Source of the DNA: UBA1794 sp964439955
GTDB taxonomy: Bacteria; Bacteroidota; Bacteroidia; Bacteroidales; Bacteroidaceae
NCBI GenBank assembly: GCA_964439955.1
Contig: CAYTPX010000009.1
Location: 1 to 64,000 of the forward strand
DNA length: 64,000 nucleotides
Direction of reading: 5' to 3'
Both the position numbers and the translations under genes were made by a program. The notes under the pieces were generated by a model. It was not told where the DNA came from, did no database searches, and saw nothing but the letters and a program-made list of their open reading frames with translations. This document shows positions 25,762-33,690 of the stretch, piece by piece. Numbering within the stretch: the first letter of the stretch is position 1; each line of letters begins with the position of its first letter.

Positions 25762-27138
25762 ATGGCACCAACCTCCCGAGCAAGTTTTGGCAGCCGCATC
25801 GGGGCTATCTTGGCCTCGGCAGGCTCTGCCGTAGGACTGGGCAACATTTGGCGCTTCCCCACGCAAGCTGGCGAAAACGGGGGAGCGGCATTTATCTTGG
25901 TCTACGTACTCTGCGTGCTCCTCATGGGCATGCCGGTGATGATTTCGGAGTTCATCATCGGCCGCCGTGCCCGCGCCAATACGGCCGCCTCCTACCGTGT
26001 GCTCGCGCCGGGCACGCGCTGGGTGTGGGTGGGACGCCTCGGCGTGCTCACCGGCTTCCTCATATTGAGCTACTATGCCGTGGTGGCGGGCTGGACGCTG
26101 GAGTACACGGTGGCTTCCCTCATAGGCCGCTTCAACGGCATGGGAGGCAGCGGCGACTTCACGCAGTACTTCGCCCGGTTCACGGCTAACCCGGTGGCCT
26201 CCGTGGCCTACACGATCGCCTTCCTCGTGCTCACCCACGTGGTCGTGGCGCGGGGCGTACAGAAAGGAATCGAGCGCTCGTCGAAAATCTTCATGCCGCT
26301 CTTTTTCCTGCTGCTCATCGTCTTGGTGGGTTGCGCCCTGACGATGCCCGGTGCCGGGCAGGCCATGCAATTCCTCTTTACGCCCGACTTTTCCAAGATA
26401 GACTCGGGCGTGGTGCTCGCCGCCATGGGGCAGGCCTTCTTCTCGCTGAGCCTCGGCATGGGCTGCCTCTGTACTTACGCCTCCTACTTCGGGCGCAACA
26501 CGCGGCTGGGGCAGACGGCGCTGAGCGTAGGGGCGATAGACACGATCGTGGCCGTCATGGCCGGGATCATGATCTTCCCCGCCGTTTTCTCGGTGGAGGG
26601 AGTGGGCGTCGATGCCGGGCCTTCGCTCCTGTTCATCACCCTCCCCTCCGTCTTCCATTCGGCCTTCGGCGGCATGCCGCTTCTGGGCTACCTTTTCGCC
26701 CTCTGCTTCTATGTCTTGCTCGTGCTCGCCACGCTGACGAGCACCATCTCGCTGCACGAGGTGGTGACGGCCTACCTGGTAGAAGAATTCGGGCATACGC
26801 GCCAGCGTGCCGCCATATGGGTCACGGCGGGATGCACCGTGCTCGGCGCGCTGTGCGCGCTGTCGATGGGCGTACTCAAGCCCTACACGATAGCGGGTTT
26901 CACGCTGTTCGACCTCTTCGATTTCGTGACGGCCAAGCTCATGTTGCCCATCGGGGCGTTCTTCATCTGCCTGTTCGTCGGCTGGAAACTGGAGCGCCAC
27001 ATCATAGAAGAGGAAGTGACCAACGGCGGGATGCTCCGCTTCCCACTCTTGCGCCCGCTGGTGTTCCTCATCCGCTACATAGTGCCAGTCCTCATAGCCC
27101 TCATTTTCTTGAACGAACTGGGCGCAAGCATCTTCTGA
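25762..27138 (+). CDS. Sodium-dependent transporter of the NSS (SNF) family
   Basis: 458 aa with about 11-12 transmembrane helices. The NSS signature GSAVGLGNIWRFPTQAGENG lies in helix 1 (sodium and substrate site), with GMPVMISEFIIGRRAR after helix 2 and FFSLSLGMGCLCTYASYF in the helix 6 region. The family imports amino acids or related amines with sodium. The exact substrate is unknown. It stands alone behind its own -7 box. Confidence 0.92.
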   Translation: MAPTSRASFGSRIGAILASAGSAVGLGNIWRFPTQAGENGGAAFILVYVLCVLLMGMPVMISEFIIGRRARANTAASYRVLAPGTRWVWVGRLGVLTGFLILSYYAVVAGWTLEYTVASLIGRFNGMGGSGDFTQYFARFTANPVASVAYTIAFLVLTHVVVARGVQKGIERSSKIFMPLFFLLLIVLVGCALTMPGAGQAMQFLFTPDFSKIDSGVVLAAMGQAFFSLSLGMGCLCTYASYFGRNTRLGQTALSVGAIDTIVAVMAGIMIFPAVFSVEGVGVDAGPSLLFITLPSVFHSAFGGMPLLGYLFALCFYVLLVLATLTSTISLHEVVTAYLVEEFGHTRQRAAIWVTAGCTVLGALCALSMGVLKPYTIAGFTLFDLFDFVTAKLMLPIGAFFICLFVGWKLERHIIEEEVTNGGMLRFPLLRPLVFLIRYIVPVLIALIFLNELGASIF

Positions 27139-27283
27139 GCTTGCCCCCTATTTCCCGGCACGGGGCTGCCCCTACCGGCTTTTTCCGCGTGCCGTCCCCC
27201 CTTTCCGCCCGCCGTTCTTCCCCGCGCCCCTGCGCGCCAAGGGGAGGGTGGCGGGCGTTTCCTGCACGGCCTACCCGTGTTCC

Positions 27284-27378
27284 CCGGAGAAACGCCGCCC
27301 CTTTCCGGAAAAAGCCTTGCCTGTTTTCCCGAAAAGCCCTGCCTCTTTCCGGTGAAAGCCCCGCACCGGATGCCGTGC
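27284..27378. repeat. Dispersed palindromic repeat, 4 units
   Basis: Consecutive 23-nt units beginning AAAAAGCCTTGCC and AAAAGCCCTGCC are flanked by GAAACGCCGCCCCTTTCCGG and AAAGCCCCGCACC. Confidence 0.85.
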
Positions 27379-27463
27379 AAAGTCTCCCCCCTCCGCCGGA
27401 TTCGCCGCCACCGGAACAAGAAAGCAAGGCCGGGACACCGGCCAATACCAAGGCGTTTCCGTC

Positions 27464-27500
27464 AAAAAAACGCCCCGCAGGAAAAGTATCCTGCGGGGCG
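27464..27500 (-). terminator. Intrinsic terminator of the EIIC-kduI operon
   Basis: CGCCCCGCAGGA (27471-27482) pairs perfectly with TCCTGCGGGGCG (27489-27500) over a 6-nt loop. On the minus strand the hairpin is followed by seven T. Confidence 0.9.
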
Positions 27501-27545
27501 GGCAAATTGCCGTATAATACTCTTTCTAAACAATGCGGCAGAAGA

Positions 27546-28481
27546 TTACTTCATATCCAGAACCTCTATTTTGTCCATGTCGCCATAATCGAGGTTCTCA
27601 CCGGCCATTCCCCAAATGAACATGTAGTTGCTCGTCCCGGCGGCAGAGTGTATGGACCATTCGGGCGACATGATTGCCTGTTCGTTGTGCAGCCAGACAA
27701 GGCGTTCCTCCTGCGGTTCGCCCATAAGGTGGCAGATGGCATTGCCCTCGGGCACGTTGAAGTAGAAGTAAGCCTCGATGCGGCGGCTGTGCGTATGCGC
27801 CGGCATCGTGTTCCACACGCTGCCCGGCTTCAGCTCGGTGAGCCCCATTTGCAACTGGCAAGTGCCTCCGCCTTCCACTTTCTCCAGCACGGGTTTGATG
27901 ATGAGCTGGTTGATTACGCGGTCGTTGCTCTCCTCCATCGTGCCGGCCTTGAGCTGGTTGGCAGGAGTGGCCTTCTTATTGTCGGGATTGCAGCTCAAAA
28001 GTTGCGTTTTGTAGCTCTTGTGGGCGCAAGCCGAGTTGATGTAAAATTTAGCGGGATTGGCGGCATCCTTGCTCCGGAAGGTAACTTCCTGGTTTCCGCT
28101 GCCCACGTAGAGCGCATCCTTGAAAGAGAGTTCGTATTCGGTGCCGTCCACCGTCACGATACCGTCGCCGCCAACGTTGATGACACCCAACTCACGGGCA
28201 TATAAGAAGTAAGGGGCTTTCAAGGGATCGATGGTCTCCAGCGCCAATGTCTTATTGACCGGCATGGCTCCGCCGAATATGAAACGGTCATACATGGAGT
28301 AGGTCACGTTGATTTCATCTGCCACCATGACTTTTTCCATGACGAACGCGCTGCGCAAGCGCTCCGTGTCGTACGTCTTCACGTCCTGCGGGTTGCAAGC
28401 CGTCTGCATGGTGTAGTTCACCTGTGCGGGAAGGCCCAGCGCGAAAGCGCCAGCCAATAAGGATAATGCGATCTTCTTCAT
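27546..28481 (-). CDS. kduI: 5-keto-4-deoxyuronate isomerase (KduI) with a signal peptide
   Basis: 311 aa. KduI isomerises 5-keto-4-deoxyuronate to 3-deoxy-D-glycero-2,5-hexodiulosonate in pectin and glycosaminoglycan breakdown. Cupin zinc ligands are present in PAHTHSRRIEAYFYF (His, His, Glu) and WSIHSAAGTSNYMFIWG (His). Unusually, the first 20 residues (MKKIALSLLAGAFALGLPAQ) form a good Sec signal peptide. Typical KduI is a cytoplasmic protein of about 280 aa that lacks it, so this one may act in the periplasm. It lies 112 nt downstream of an orphan PTS EIIC gene on the same strand, with a strong terminator after it. Confidence 0.92.
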   Translation of the reverse strand: MKKIALSLLAGAFALGLPAQVNYTMQTACNPQDVKTYDTERLRSAFVMEKVMVADEINVTYSMYDRFIFGGAMPVNKTLALETIDPLKAPYFLYARELGVINVGGDGIVTVDGTEYELSFKDALYVGSGNQEVTFRSKDAANPAKFYINSACAHKSYKTQLLSCNPDNKKATPANQLKAGTMEESNDRVINQLIIKPVLEKVEGGGTCQLQMGLTELKPGSVWNTMPAHTHSRRIEAYFYFNVPEGNAICHLMGEPQEERLVWLHNEQAIMSPEWSIHSAAGTSNYMFIWGMAGENLDYGDMDKIEVLDMK

Positions 28482-28529
28482 CTTGCTTTTCTCGTTATTG
28501 TTTTGGATAAAATTGTTGGGTCTTGTATC

Positions 28530-28584
28530 AAAAAGCGGCGGTACTTTCCCCCAAAAAGAGCAAGGGGTTTCCGGAAAAAACGCC
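28530..28584. repeat. Dispersed palindromic repeat between EIIC and kduI
   Basis: AAAAAGCGGCGGTACTTTCC, CCCAAAAAGAGCAAGGGG and TTTCCGGAAAAAACGCC lie within the operon spacer. Confidence 0.65.
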
Positions 28585-28593
28585 TACGCTCCT

Positions 28594-29973
28594 TCAGCTT
28601 TTCCCCTTCAGTATGCGGAAACGGTTGTAGAGGGCCATGGCCAAAGTCCCGGCCACCAGAATGATGGGGCCCACCACCTTCAGCGTATGCGTCAAGTGGA
28701 AGATGACAAAAGCGAAGAGGCTGCTCGCAAAGTCGAGCGCGCCGGCTTGGAAGCCCTGCGGCACGGCCACGGCCGAGTCGCCCGTCTTCTGGTACACGTC
28801 GGTAGCGGCCAACGTAAAGAACTGGGACAGGTTGGTCACGAAATACAGTCCCACGATCAAGGCCACCAAGCCGATGATGAACGTCTTCAGCACATTTCCC
28901 TTCGTGATGGGGAGCACGGCAGGGAAAAGGTAGAACATCCCGGCCAGCGAGGCGAGGGGAAGGAATTGGTTGCCCGGGAGAACGACAGAAAGGAACAGGA
29001 TTACGGGAATCAGGAGCAGCGATACGACCAAAGTCGTAGGATGGCCGATGACCAAAGCGGGGCTCATTCCGATGTGCAGCCCGACACTGCTCTTGAATTT
29101 CTTAGCCACCAATTCGCGCGTCGCGTCGGATATCGGCTTCAAGCCTTCGATGAAAAGGCTCGTGATGCGGGGAATCAGTTCCATAACGGCACCCATCTTG
29201 ATGCCCAGCCCCAAGATTCCGGGTATCCCGTCCACCAGTTCCTGGCTGTCGCGGCAAGCCAATGCGCCAATGGCGCAACCCACCAGCACACCGAGGAAGA
29301 GCGGTTCGCCCATGATGCCGAACTTTTTCTTCATGCCCTCGGCGTCGATGTTCAACTTGCCAAAGCCTGGAATCAAATCAAGCAGCTTGTTGATGACAAC
29401 CGCAAAGGGTACGAACCCTTGGCAGAAAGGCTGGGGGATGCTGATGCCCTCCATCTTGTCATAGTACTTCTGGAATTTGGAAGCGGTCAAGTCCGCCATG
29501 ACCAAAGTGATGATGTAGCAAATAATTGCGGCAAAGAAGCCCCAAAGGATGCTACCGGAAGCGAAATACACCACCGCGCCGATGAAAGCGAAATGCCAAT
29601 AGTTCCACAAATCGATATTGACCGTGCGCGTCGTTTTGGTAAGGAGCATCACGATATTCACCGCCAGGCAGACGGGAATGATGAAAGCCCCGACCGAGGT
29701 GTTGTAGGCCACGGCAGCCGCGGCAGGCCAGCCCATGTCGAAAATCTGGAGCGAAAGGCCGTAAATCTCCGTCACCTTCTTGAGCGGATCGCCCAGGCTG
29801 CTCGTCAAAAGCGCCGTCACCACGGACAAACCGACGAAGCCGACGCCCACGAGAAGGCCGCTCTTGAGCGCCTTTCCGAACTTGATTCCGATACAAACCC
29901 CCAGGATTGTGAAAATAATAGGCATCATGACGGCCGCACCAAGGCCGATGATGTAGCTGAATACTGCTTCCAT
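28594..29973 (-). CDS. PTS EIIC component, galactitol (GatC) type, without partner subunits
   Basis: 459 aa with about 10-12 transmembrane helices. The GatC-type EIIC fold is recognised by the N-terminal helices (LGAAVMMPIIFTILGVCIG), KKVTEIYGLSLQIFDMGWPA, and MGEPLFLGVLVGCAIGALA. EIIC channels normally need EIIA and EIIB for phosphorylating uptake. Neither is adjacent, and Bacteroidales generally lack a full PTS. The gene shares a promoter with the secreted KduI, so it may act as a facilitator or ion-coupled carrier for a uronate-type compound (inference). Confidence 0.85.
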   Translation of the reverse strand: MEAVFSYIIGLGAAVMMPIIFTILGVCIGIKFGKALKSGLLVGVGFVGLSVVTALLTSSLGDPLKKVTEIYGLSLQIFDMGWPAAAAVAYNTSVGAFIIPVCLAVNIVMLLTKTTRTVNIDLWNYWHFAFIGAVVYFASGSILWGFFAAIICYIITLVMADLTASKFQKYYDKMEGISIPQPFCQGFVPFAVVINKLLDLIPGFGKLNIDAEGMKKKFGIMGEPLFLGVLVGCAIGALACRDSQELVDGIPGILGLGIKMGAVMELIPRITSLFIEGLKPISDATRELVAKKFKSSVGLHIGMSPALVIGHPTTLVVSLLLIPVILFLSVVLPGNQFLPLASLAGMFYLFPAVLPITKGNVLKTFIIGLVALIVGLYFVTNLSQFFTLAATDVYQKTGDSAVAVPQGFQAGALDFASSLFAFVIFHLTHTLKVVGPIILVAGTLAMALYNRFRILKGKS

Positions 29974-30016
29974 TTGTCTTTTTCTTCTTCGTTATAATTT
30001 TAATAGGTAAAGCGTA

Positions 30017-30048
30017 CAAATATACGCACTTTGCCTCTTACGGCCAAA
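30017..30048 (-). promoter_or_regulatory. Promoter of the EIIC-kduI operon
   Basis: On the minus strand, TTTG (complement of 30045-30048) and TATATTTG (complement of 30017-30024) are separated by exactly 20 nt. The EIIC start follows about 44 nt later. Confidence 0.7.
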
Positions 30049-30089
30049 AGGCTTTGGAGGTATTAACTTATTGCAGCATGGCCGGCAAG

Positions 30090-31036
30090 CTAAAGACGCC
30101 GCACGCGGCCTACCTTCGACACATCCTTCGGGTCGCCGGCATAGCATATGACGCCGAAGCCCAGCACCGCAGCATCAAGAGAGTGCCCGGGACAGCAAAC
30201 AATTTTGCCTCTTCCCGTAACAGCGGCACTCACGTTTTCCGACGCAAGGCCTTCAGCATCTATCTTTCCCTTGCCTACCACGGCGAAGCTCGCATCGCGG
30301 CACGAGCCAGAAAGCGTAAGAGAACCGCTCCCCGTGACAGCAGCGCTTATCTCGTCGGACTGCAATCCATAGAGCGAGGTACTTCCGTTGCCGAGCTGCG
30401 CCACGGCCAGTTCGCCGATTACTCCTTTATCTATGTCGGCCAAACCTTCCTCTTCTACCGCCAGGGCCAGCTCGCCTGCCTCTAATGTGGCTACAGATAC
30501 CCGCCCTTTCTTCTGCACATGAATGCCTAAGTTGCCGGTCTTTATCCCGTCGGGCACATCGACTGCAGCAAGGGAGCCTACCCTTATCACAGACGGGACG
30601 GGAGAGAAGAGTTCCATCTGCAACGTATCCTTGCTTTCGCGCCACTCCTTTTTGTCGACGACTATTGTCAAGCAACCGTCGGCACAGGCGGCTACCATGT
30701 ATTCCCGACACTCGGCCGCAGCATTCATGCGCAGCGATGCCTCGCCGTCCCCGCCCTGTCGAAAGACAAGACGCAGGGGACCTGCGACTTCCAACGTGTC
30801 AAAATGTCCGGGCAACGCAGCCTCACAACCCGCCCCTCCGGCAGAAGCGGAAAAAAGAGAAGGCTTTCGGCGGGAAGTGCCTGCACTCTTTCCGAAAAGT
30901 CCTGCGTTTCTTCCCAAAAGCCCTGCAACTCGCCGCAAGAGAGATTCGCATTAAGCGAACAGGCACTGCACAAAAGCACCATGCCCAGCACGAGCGGCAG
31001 AACAAGGGGAAAAGGGTTAATAATGGCCTTAATCAT
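30090..31036 (-). pseudogene. DUF2807 (putative auto-transporter adhesin head GIN) lipoprotein, frame disrupted at a repeat
   Basis: The 5' part from ATG 31036 encodes a lipoprotein signal (MIKAIINPFPLVLPLVLGMV, lipobox LLCSAC) and starts 15 nt after the glnS stop. The DUF2807 domain (HFDTLEVAGPLRLVFRQG onward, with repeated GSGSLTL, GKGKIDAEGL, GRGKI beta-helix turns) lies in a different frame that opens only within 30857-30938. The switch coincides with about three repeat units. Either the repeat insertion broke the gene, or the sequence has an indel, or the frames are joined by frameshifting. A TTG at 30936-30938 could start a signal-less product. Confidence 0.75.
30857..30930. repeat. Dispersed palindromic repeat, 3 units, at a frame break
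   Basis: GGGAAGTGCCTGCACTCTTTCC, GAAAAGTCCTGCGTTTCTTC and CCAAAAGCCCTGCAAC have 21-22 nt spacing. They lie directly after the lipobox region of the DUF2807 lipoprotein, where the reading frame changes. Confidence 0.85.
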
Positions 31037-31050
31037 GGCTTTATGCTCAA

Positions 31051-32751
31051 TTATTGCCTTGCTTTCTGCTTGGCCCACGTGTCGCGCAAGCCGACGGTGC
31101 GGTTGAATACCATCTTCTCCGCCGTGGAGTCGGGGTCTACATTGAAGTAACCGATGCGCTGGAATTGCAGGTAGGTGAGCGGCGGCATGCCTTCGGTGTA
31201 TTTCTCCACATAGCATTTGGGCAGGACGACGAGCGACTCGGGGTTGAGCAACTCGCGGAAGTCGCGCTCGTCCGAGGAGGGGTCTTCCACGGAGAAGAGG
31301 CGGTCGTAGAGCCGTACCTCGCACTCGTTGCAGTGCCCCACTGCCAGCCAGTGCAGCGTGCCCTTCACCTTGCGGTTGGCACCGGGCAGGCCGCTGCGCG
31401 TCGCGGGGTCGTATTCGGCATAGACCTCCACCACATTTCCCTCCGCGTCCTTCTTGCATCCCGTGCAGCGCACGATGTAGGCGTTCTTCAGCCGTACCTC
31501 CTTGCCCGGAGCCAGGCGGAAGTAGTTCTTCGGCGCATCTTCCATGAAGTCATCCCGCTCTATCCACAGCTCGCGACCGAAGGTGAGAGCATGGACGGGC
31601 GAGGCGGGGTCTTCCGGGTTGTCCACGGCCTCCACCTCTTCGAACTGCCCCTCGGGGTAGTTGGTCAGTACGAGCTTCACGGGATGGAGCACGGCGCTCA
31701 CGCGCGTGGCACGGGCGTTCAGGTCGTCGCGCACGGCGGCCTCCAGCAGGCTCACGTCGTTCAAGGCGTCAAACTTCGTATATCCTATGCTGTCGATGAA
31801 GCGGTGTATGGATTCGGGCGAGTAGCCGCGGCGGCGATAGCCGCAGAGGGTCGGCATGCGCGGGTCGTCCCAGCCGTTCACCAGCCCTTCCTTTACCAAG
31901 GCGAGCAGCTTCCGTTTGCTCATCACGGTGTAGGTAAGGTTCAGGCGGTTAAACTCTATTTGGCGCGGGTAGTAGCTGTCGTCTTCCTTCAGCAGGTCAA
32001 TAAAATAGTTGTAGAGCGGGCGGTGCACTTCAAACTCAAGGGTACAGATGGAGTGCGTCACGCCTTCGAAATAGTCGCTCTGCCCGTGTGCGAAATCGTA
32101 CATGGGGTATGCGTGCCAACGCGTGCCCGTGCGGTGGTGGGGATGGTGGATGACACGGTAAATGATCGGGTCGCGGAAGTGCATGTTGGGGCTGGCCATG
32201 TCGATTTTGGCACGCAGCACCATGGCTCCCTCCGCCACTTCGCCCGAGTTCATCTTCTCAAACAGCGCCAAGCTTTCCTCCACCGGGCGGTCCCGGTAGG
32301 GGCTTTCCTCGCCCGGCTGCGTGGGCGTGCCCTTCTGGCGGGCGATGGTCTCGGCGTCTTGCTCATCGACATAAGCCTTTCCCTCGCGGATGAGCCGCAC
32401 GGCGAAGTCCCAAAGCTGGGGGAAATAGTCGGAGGCATAGTAGACATGCGCCCACTCGTAGCCCAACCAGCGGATGTCTTCCTGTATGGAGTCCACGTAC
32501 TCCACGTCTTCCTTCACCGGGTTCGTGTCGTCGAAGCGCAAGTTGCACACGCCCCCGTAGCGTTGCGCGATGCCGAAGTCCATGCAAATGGCCTTGGCGT
32601 GCCCGATGTGCAGGTATCCGTTCGGCTCGGGCGGGAAACGGGTCTGCAACCGTCCCCCGTTTTTGCCCCCGCGCAAGTCGTTTTCTACTATCTCTTCTAC
32701 GAAATTCAGGCTTTTCTTCGTCGTCATGCCTTCGGATGTATCGTGTGTCAT
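31051..32751 (-). CDS. glnS: Glutaminyl-tRNA synthetase
   Basis: 566 aa class I synthetase that charges tRNA-Gln. RFPPEPNGYLHIGHAKAI holds the HIGH motif and VMSKRKLLALV the KMSKS-type loop (MSKRK). FDDTNPVKEDVEYVDSI and GFREGKG-type family blocks confirm GlnRS rather than GluRS. Start 32751 (MTHDTSEG) is preferred; an internal ATG at 32727 (MTTKKSLNF) is an alternative. The DUF2807 lipoprotein gene follows after 15 nt. Confidence 0.95.
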   Translation of the reverse strand: MTHDTSEGMTTKKSLNFVEEIVENDLRGGKNGGRLQTRFPPEPNGYLHIGHAKAICMDFGIAQRYGGVCNLRFDDTNPVKEDVEYVDSIQEDIRWLGYEWAHVYYASDYFPQLWDFAVRLIREGKAYVDEQDAETIARQKGTPTQPGEESPYRDRPVEESLALFEKMNSGEVAEGAMVLRAKIDMASPNMHFRDPIIYRVIHHPHHRTGTRWHAYPMYDFAHGQSDYFEGVTHSICTLEFEVHRPLYNYFIDLLKEDDSYYPRQIEFNRLNLTYTVMSKRKLLALVKEGLVNGWDDPRMPTLCGYRRRGYSPESIHRFIDSIGYTKFDALNDVSLLEAAVRDDLNARATRVSAVLHPVKLVLTNYPEGQFEEVEAVDNPEDPASPVHALTFGRELWIERDDFMEDAPKNYFRLAPGKEVRLKNAYIVRCTGCKKDAEGNVVEVYAEYDPATRSGLPGANRKVKGTLHWLAVGHCNECEVRLYDRLFSVEDPSSDERDFRELLNPESLVVLPKCYVEKYTEGMPPLTYLQFQRIGYFNVDPDSTAEKMVFNRTVGLRDTWAKQKARQ

Positions 32752-33002
32752 AGGTGCGTCTCTTTTTCTTTCCTTATGGTACGATGGTAACAAATTATTC
32801 TGCCCGCAAAATTAACCATTCTGCACGCGGAAACAACTATTTTATATCTGTTTTTTTCTTTATGGGATTTCATTCCCTGCTGCAAGGGCTATTCCACGGG
32901 AGCACAAGGGAAGCGGCCAGAAGCACCCTCCCACCAAGCCATCCCCACCCCCGCAAAGAAGGAAAAGGCAGGCGGCAAACCACCGGAAGCCTTGCCGCGG
33001 CC

Positions 33003-33062
33003 AAGGAAAAGTGCCGGCACTTACCCGGGAAACCGCAGGCGCTTTTCCCCGGAAGGGAAGCC
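33003..33062. repeat. Dispersed palindromic repeat, 2-3 units
   Basis: AAGGAAAAGTGCCGGCACTT, ACCCGGGAAACCGCAGGCG and CTTTTCCCCGGAAGGGAAG in a non-coding stretch. Confidence 0.8.
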
Positions 33063-33143
33063 GCAGGGGAGAACCGGGCGAAAGGAAAAAAACGGAAATT
33101 TCACCTCTTTTTGCCGAAACATGCTATAAGACATAAAAAAACA

Positions 33144-33176
33144 TTTGGACGCGCACGTCCAAACGCCGTACCTTTG
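33144..33176 (+). promoter_or_regulatory. Strong promoter with a palindromic operator overlapping the -33 element
   Basis: TTTG (33144-33147) and TACCTTTG (33169-33176) are 21 nt apart, matching the Bacteroidetes consensus. A perfect palindrome, TTTGGACG-N4-CGTCCAAA (33144-33163), begins on the -33 element and fills most of the spacer, as an operator would. Confidence 0.75.
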
Positions 33177-33181
33177 GCATC

Positions 33182-33277
33182 GTTATCCTGAAACAATCTT
33201 TTTACCTTAAGAGAGAAAGACTAATACCTATTGAGAACTTCGAAGCGGGTCTTTGTGAAAAGGCCCGTTTTCTTTTT
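33182..33277 (+). ncRNA. Candidate small non-coding RNA (about 95 nt)
   Basis: A consensus promoter is followed about 70 nt later by an intrinsic terminator: stem CGGGTCTTT (33246-33254), GTGA loop, AAAGGCCCG (33259-33267), then TTTTCTTTTT. No ATG-initiated frame of any length lies between. The next gene downstream is on the opposite strand, so this is an independent short transcript. No Rfam family was recognised by eye. Confidence 0.65.
33246..33277 (+). terminator. Intrinsic terminator of the candidate small RNA
   Basis: A 9-bp stem with one G-U pair and a GNRA-type tetraloop (GTGA), followed by a U-tract. Confidence 0.85.
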
Positions 33278-33356
33278 CCCTTTCCCCGCAACGGCCATAA
33301 GCCTTCCCCTTTCCCGCCGGACGGCAATCCCACCGTCCCACGGCGGCACATAAACA

Positions 33357-33395
33357 TATCCGCCCGCCTTCCTTACCGGGGAAGCCGGGCGGATA
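33357..33395 (-). terminator. Hairpin downstream of the 32-aa lipoprotein gene
   Basis: TATCCGCCCG (33357-33366) pairs with CGGGCGGATA (33386-33395). A T-tract is weak on the minus strand, so termination is only probable. Confidence 0.45.
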
Positions 33396-33440
33396 CGGAG
33401 GGGTTGCTTTCCGGCAGGCCTTTACTCAAGCGGCAACCCG

Positions 33441-33539
33441 TCAAAAATAAGCCGGCTCGTCCCCATCGTCGCTGGACGAGCACGAGAAAGCAGCGGACAC
33501 CAAGAGCGACAACAAAGCGGCATTCAGTATTTTCCTCAT
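33441..33539 (-). CDS. Small lipoprotein (32 aa)
   Basis: A 32-codon frame starting MRKILNAALLSLLVSAAFSC, with lipobox AAFSC, then SSSDDGDEPAYF and a TGA stop. Its ATG overlaps the stop of the upstream lipoprotein gene as ATGA once the artefactual gap is collapsed, implying translational coupling. After processing only about 13 residues remain behind the lipidated Cys, as in lysis-type or entericidin-like mini-lipoproteins. Function unknown. Confidence 0.72.
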   Translation of the reverse strand: MRKILNAALLSLLVSAAFSCSSSDDGDEPAYF

Positions 33540-33588
33540 CGCTCGGCCTCCATTTCGACTTCAAAATAAGTATTTTCCCACTTACAAA

Positions 33589-33688
33589 NNNNNNNNNNNN
33601 NNNNNNNNNNNNNNNNNNNNNNNNNNNNNNNNNNNNNNNNNNNNNNNNNNNNNNNNNNNNNNNNNNNNNNNNNNNNNNNNNNNNNNNN
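33589..33688. other. 100-N gap flanked by a 55-base duplication (assembly artefact)
   Basis: Bases 33534-33588 and 33689-33743 are identical over 55 nt and abut the N-run. Removing one copy and the N joins the two lipoprotein genes with an ATGA overlap. The first ATGA copy (33536-33539) and the second (33691-33694) are the same site. Confidence 0.92.
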
Positions 33689-33690
33689 CC

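Larger units (their letters stand above)
27139..27545. other. Intergenic region between convergent NSS and kduI genes
   Basis: No gene seen. It holds a four-unit repeat run and a perfect terminator hairpin for kduI. Confidence 0.7.
32752..33440. other. Long region without a protein gene between glnS and a small lipoprotein
   Basis: It holds the glnS upstream region (a -7-like CAAAATTA on the minus strand at 32807-32814), a repeat copy at 33003-33062, the probable small RNA at 33182-33277 with its promoter, and a hairpin at 33357-33395. Confidence 0.6.

Noticed and set aside
23951..25783. Very long minus-strand open frame opposite the SSS symporter
   Set aside because: His/Glu/Arg-rich antisense translation of a membrane protein gene. 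It has no recognisable motif, and the sense strand carries a clear SSS transporter.
28483..29997. Long plus-strand open frame opposite the EIIC gene
   Set aside because: Same antisense effect. The sense frame has a family-like EIIC sequence, a promoter and an operon terminator.
33373..33564. 63-aa minus-strand frame over the small lipoprotein region
   Set aside because: It is Arg-rich and overlaps the convincing 32-aa lipoprotein in another frame. No start context.
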